NCBI RefSeq assembly: GCF_033439725.1
Contig: NW_026944385.1
Span: 3,505,001 to 3,569,000, forward strand
From: Neurospora tetraspora
Taxonomy: Eukaryota > Ascomycota > Sordariomycetes > Sordariales > Sordariaceae
Length of the DNA: 64,000 bases
Direction: 5' to 3'
The first letter of the stretch is position 1; every line of letters begins with the position of its first letter. A program made the position numbers and the translations under genes. Below are positions 60,801 to 64,000 of the stretch, piece by piece. The notes under the pieces were generated by a model that was not told where the DNA came from, made no database searches, and saw only the letters and a list, made by a program, of their open reading frames with translations.

Positions 60801-63110
60801 ATTATGAGGACCGATAATATTTTAATCGACCCGTAGAAGGTAGTAGCCGTTAAGGAATAGAAAACCCTTACTATAGTAAAAAATGTATAAGCCTTCCTAA
60901 AATTCTATAATTTCTATTAGAACTTTATATGTAATTTTAATTGCGTAGCCAAATTGTTAACGAGTTTTACGAAGAAAGATTTAGTATTTAAGTAGGATGA
61001 AAGATATAAGGAGGTATTTACGTCTTTAAAAGAGAGTTTTTTAAGTACGCTAATATTAATTTATTTTAATTATAATAAAGAGACCCGAATTAAAATAAAT
61101 GTAAGTGATAGTATTTACGTAGGAATAATAAGTTAATTTTAAGAGGAAGATTAAAAGTAGTATTTAGTTACCTTCTATTCTAAAATTTTAAATTCCGCGG
61201 AATTTAATTACTTAATATATAATAAAGAGTTCTTAATAACAATAAAAGGTATTAGCTAATAAAAACCGGAATTTAAAGGAATAAAACCCTTTACTATTTA
61301 TATAAATTATTGAATATTAGAATAATTTAGCGAGAAGACAATATTTAATAGTAAGTATGTATAATAATTAGAAATTTTATTTTAATATTAGTTTGAAATA
61401 ATATATCGATTATAAAAAGAAAATATAGTAGTAAATACTTTATTAGGTAAGTTAGAAGATTTAAAAATCGTTAAAGATAAGAAAGAAAATTAATTTATTT
61501 TATAAATATTTAAATCCGCCGATAATAAATTCTTTATTTTCGTTAATAAGAAATTATTAGATTAGGAATTCCTAATTAATTTGGAAGGAGAGGATAAAGT
61601 GGCGCTATTAGTAGAATTATACGTGAATTATAATATTGTAGATTAATTAATTTAGGTTAATTGTATTATGAAATTTCTAATAATATATTACGTTAAAATA
61701 TAGCAGGATAATTCCCCTTTCTCTTTTAAAAACGGATTATTATTAAGGGATAAAAAGTTAGTAGTCCTTAAGGATAATAACCTTCGTTTTAAATTAATTG
61801 AAGTTATTTATCATTTAATAACTATCGTCTATTTAAGCCGTAGTAAAATAAGGAGAATACTTTATAAGCATTATTAATGGTTAACTATAATTATAAATAT
61901 AAATTAATATATTAATAATTATTAGGTATATAAGGCTTTTAAAGTACCTAAGGATAAAATATTAGGATTATTATATTTTATCCCTCTAATTGAAGAATAT
62001 AAACCGTTTAATTCTTTAATAGTAGATTTTAAATTTATTTTTAAGTACCGTTATAGATATAATATAATTATAGTTATTATAAATCGGTTTTTAAAAGTTA
62101 ACTAGAATATCCTTTGTAAAGATACCATTATAGTTGAGGACGTAGTTATTTTATATTATTGCGGCCCTGACCGCCTTTATAGTTTACTAGGGGAGGTTAT
62201 TAACGATCGAAGTTCTTAATTCGTATCCTAAATAATATAAGAAGTATCGTTACTTTTTAATATTAAATGAAAGCTAGCTATTTTAGGATATTTGTAAACT
62301 GCAAAATAGGTAAAAGATTTCTATTAATATATTGATTAATAATTAAAGTTTTATATTAATTACAATTAAAATAATTAGTTTAAATATATCCTTATGCTAG
62401 ATACGGTCTAAATAAGTCTTTCTTATAATAATTTTAGTGGCCTATTTCTAAAAAAAGTAATTATAGGCTATATAATACCTAATATCCTATATTAGGAAAT
62501 TTAAATTTACTTTCGACCCGCCCGTAAGGAAATTAATTAATAGGAAATTTATTAATTAATAGATTATTTAAAACGATATTATGTAATAGCCCGGGAGGGT
62601 ATTAAGAAAGTATAATAGTAATAAATTGTATAGGTTAATAAATATAGGCGGGAATCCGATTTCGGCGTTAATAATCGAATTTTTATTATTAAACGAGGCT
62701 AAATTACAGATCGGCTTAACGATAAATTAAATTGGAAATAAATTCGAATACTATATTATATTAAAGTAATAAAAGGGTATTCCTCCGAATTAGAAGTATT
62801 AGAAGGCTAGAGAAGTATAATTATTTATTACGTTAACCGTTTACGATTATACTTTAATAATCCCCTCCTGGGATAGGATAATAAGAATCTTGCGGGTAAA
62901 ATAATTAGAAATAAGGAAGAATAGGAGGTTTTAAAGGTAATTTTATTAAAGATTATAAGAAGGAAGTTAGAATATTACATAGAATAGAAAGGATAGGATT
63001 CCGACCTTCGCTTTTAGTTAGTAAATAATTTTAATAACGCGGTAAAACTATTAAGGGATTACTATAAAGCGAATTTAACGATATTAGGACCGCTTAAACG
63101 ATTAGTTAAT
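57900..63110 (+). pseudogene. Gypsy 2 gag-pol remnant with chromodomain
   Basis: The gag body around 57900-58560 is readable in long runs. A degraded zinc knuckle (GKYFIYYKPGYITPQYF at about 58573-58625) shows Tyr where Cys and His would be, as expected from G-to-A and C-to-T change. Reverse transcriptase is clear at 60300-60900 with SGLRFCVDYYKFNTLL and an intact-looking YIDDILIY at 60651-60674. Integrase appears around 62000-62450 (VINDRSS followed by FVS, then YNNFSGLF). A C-terminal chromodomain-like stretch at about 62914-63110 includes VLKVILLKIIRRKLEYYIE and LLRDYYKANLTILGPLKRLV. Not translatable because of many stops. Confidence 0.75.
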
Positions 63111-63320
63111 TAGTTAATAAAAGATAAGGAACCCTATATTAACGACGATAAATTTAAAGAAGGTTCGAGAGTAGAATTAAGAAGGAGAGCGATAATAAGG
63201 AAATAAGGTTGGAGGAAGTATTCGATTTTTATTTGAATTCATTCTTTTATTTTTTAATTTTTTAGTTTTAGGGTTGAGCCTTAACCCGGGAGGGGGATGG
63301 GGGGGGGAGGGGGGGGCTAA

Positions 63321-63686
63321 TATAACGATATAGGTCCCGATACCTTATACATGGGTATTGAAGCCCTATTCGTCTTATTATAAGATTTATATCCTTAGTG
63401 ATATATGCCCTTTAGTTGGTTAAATTAGAACCAAAATATATAGGCCTATTTAATTGGTTCGTGGCGACTATTTAATTAGTATTACAACTTACATACTATA
63501 TTCATATATAATATTAAATTAGGAAGGCGGTGGAGGTTAGTAGAATTTAGGCATACCCTATATAAGGGTACGCAACCGAGCCTAACTCTCAACCTCTCCC
63601 TCTTTTCTTCTTTAACTTTAATTATTTTATCATTTTGTATATACTCGTCGTGCTACGGTTATACGCGCCTGTGTTGCATTCTGACA
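63321..63686 (+). repeat. 3' LTR of gypsy element 2
   Basis: 366 bp partner of 55423-55788, followed by the GATTC target duplication. Its last about 50 bases (GTGCTACGG...CTGACA) keep near-normal composition. Confidence 0.92.
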
Positions 63687-64000
63687 GATTCGGCAATTAG
63701 GCCAAATATTCTTAAGCTTTTACCGTCTATAAATTAGACGACGACGGCGCTTATAATAACGACTTTGAGTAAGATAGGTCCTTCGATTAGGATATATTAC
63801 CCGCTTCCGATTGTAAGTCTTCTAATAAGAATGAAGAAATTAATTTCACTTTTTAAAATAATTAAATTACAGAAGTAAACTCAGCTTTAATTATTAAATT
63901 TATTCGCATTCCCAGAAAAACTACTTACTTTACAATATTTATTCATCGGGATTTTAACGGCCCTAAGGTAAATAAATATTTTGATTTAGGCGCCTCCAAT
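63687..64000 (+). mobile_element. Continuation of the host retroelement, protease start
   Basis: Reading from the target duplication in the frame used before the insertion gives readable peptide (KLDDDGAYNNDFE, IRIPRKTTYFTIFIHRDFNG) with only RIP-type stops. It ends in KYFDLGASN, which resembles the D-T/S-G-A-S active-site box of retroelement aspartic proteases. The element continues beyond the window. Confidence 0.6.

Larger units (their letters stand above)
55423..63686 (+). mobile_element. Full-length Ty3/gypsy chromovirus 2, RIP-inactivated, nested
   Basis: The 366-bp LTRs (55423-55788 and 63321-63686) begin TGTGAC or TATAAC and end CTAATA or CTGACA. An exact 5-bp duplication GATTC lies at 55418-55422 and 63687-63691. 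A long polypurine run (GGGAGGGGGATGGGGGGGGA and following Gs, about 63288-63316) precedes the 3' LTR. Gag with a zinc-knuckle remnant, reverse transcriptase, integrase and chromodomain follow in gypsy order. Total length 8,264 bp. All frames are interrupted by RIP-type stops. Confidence 0.93.

Overview
The window looks like chromosomal DNA of a filamentous ascomycete, most likely Neurospora or a close Sordariaceae relative. The genes have short GT-AG introns of 56 to 98 nt. The families are typical of fungi: alpha-1,3-glucan synthase, GPI-anchored alpha-amylase, deuterolysin, a DFG5-type GH76 protein and a P450. About half of the window is extremely AT-rich, rich in TpA and poor in CpA/TpG. 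Its transposon reading frames are broken by many TAA/TAG codons, which is the signature of repeat-induced point mutation (RIP).

Layout: 1-4.5 kb carries a C2H2 zinc-finger gene (-) and an intact beta-carbonic anhydrase gene (+). From 4.5 to 7 kb lies a scrap yard: the 5' end of an MFS transporter gene, a broken zinc-finger gene, a RIP-mutated stretch, an inverted repeat and a coding-like remnant. From 8.0 to 15.4 kb is a complete alpha-1,3-glucan synthase gene (-, five exons). Its divergent neighbour at 24.9-26.7 kb is a secreted GPI-type alpha-amylase gene (+, three exons). Between them sits a complete but dead 5.57-kb Ty1/copia element (17,809-23,378) with 197-bp LTRs. From 29 to 43 kb come a membrane-protein pseudogene, a deuterolysin metalloprotease gene (-), repeat fragments, a 550-bp inverted-repeat element, a P450 gene (-), a second small TIR element containing telomere-like motifs, a DFG5/GH76 gene (-) and a D-lactate dehydrogenase gene (+) broken by one extra base.

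From about 43.4 kb to the end nearly everything is RIP-mutated retrotransposon. Two full-length chromodomain-bearing Ty3/gypsy elements can be delimited to the base by LTRs and exact 5-bp target duplications: 44,243-52,365 (TTTAT) and 55,423-63,686 (GATTC). The second is inserted in frame-traceable fashion into an older gag-protease reading frame (52.4-55.4 kb continuing at 63.7 kb), so the block is nested.

Functional theme: the glucan synthase, the GPI-amylase and the DFG5-like protein all act on the cell wall. The synthase/amylase pair resembles the alpha-glucan clusters known from Aspergillus. I found no rRNA, convincing tRNA or CRISPR. The most notable structures are the split synthase/amylase pair, the nested retroelements, the two small inverted-repeat elements, the C2H2 plus Zn2Cys6 pseudogene and the one-base frameshift in the D-LDH gene. 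Exon boundaries were read by eye from splice consensus and frame continuity.
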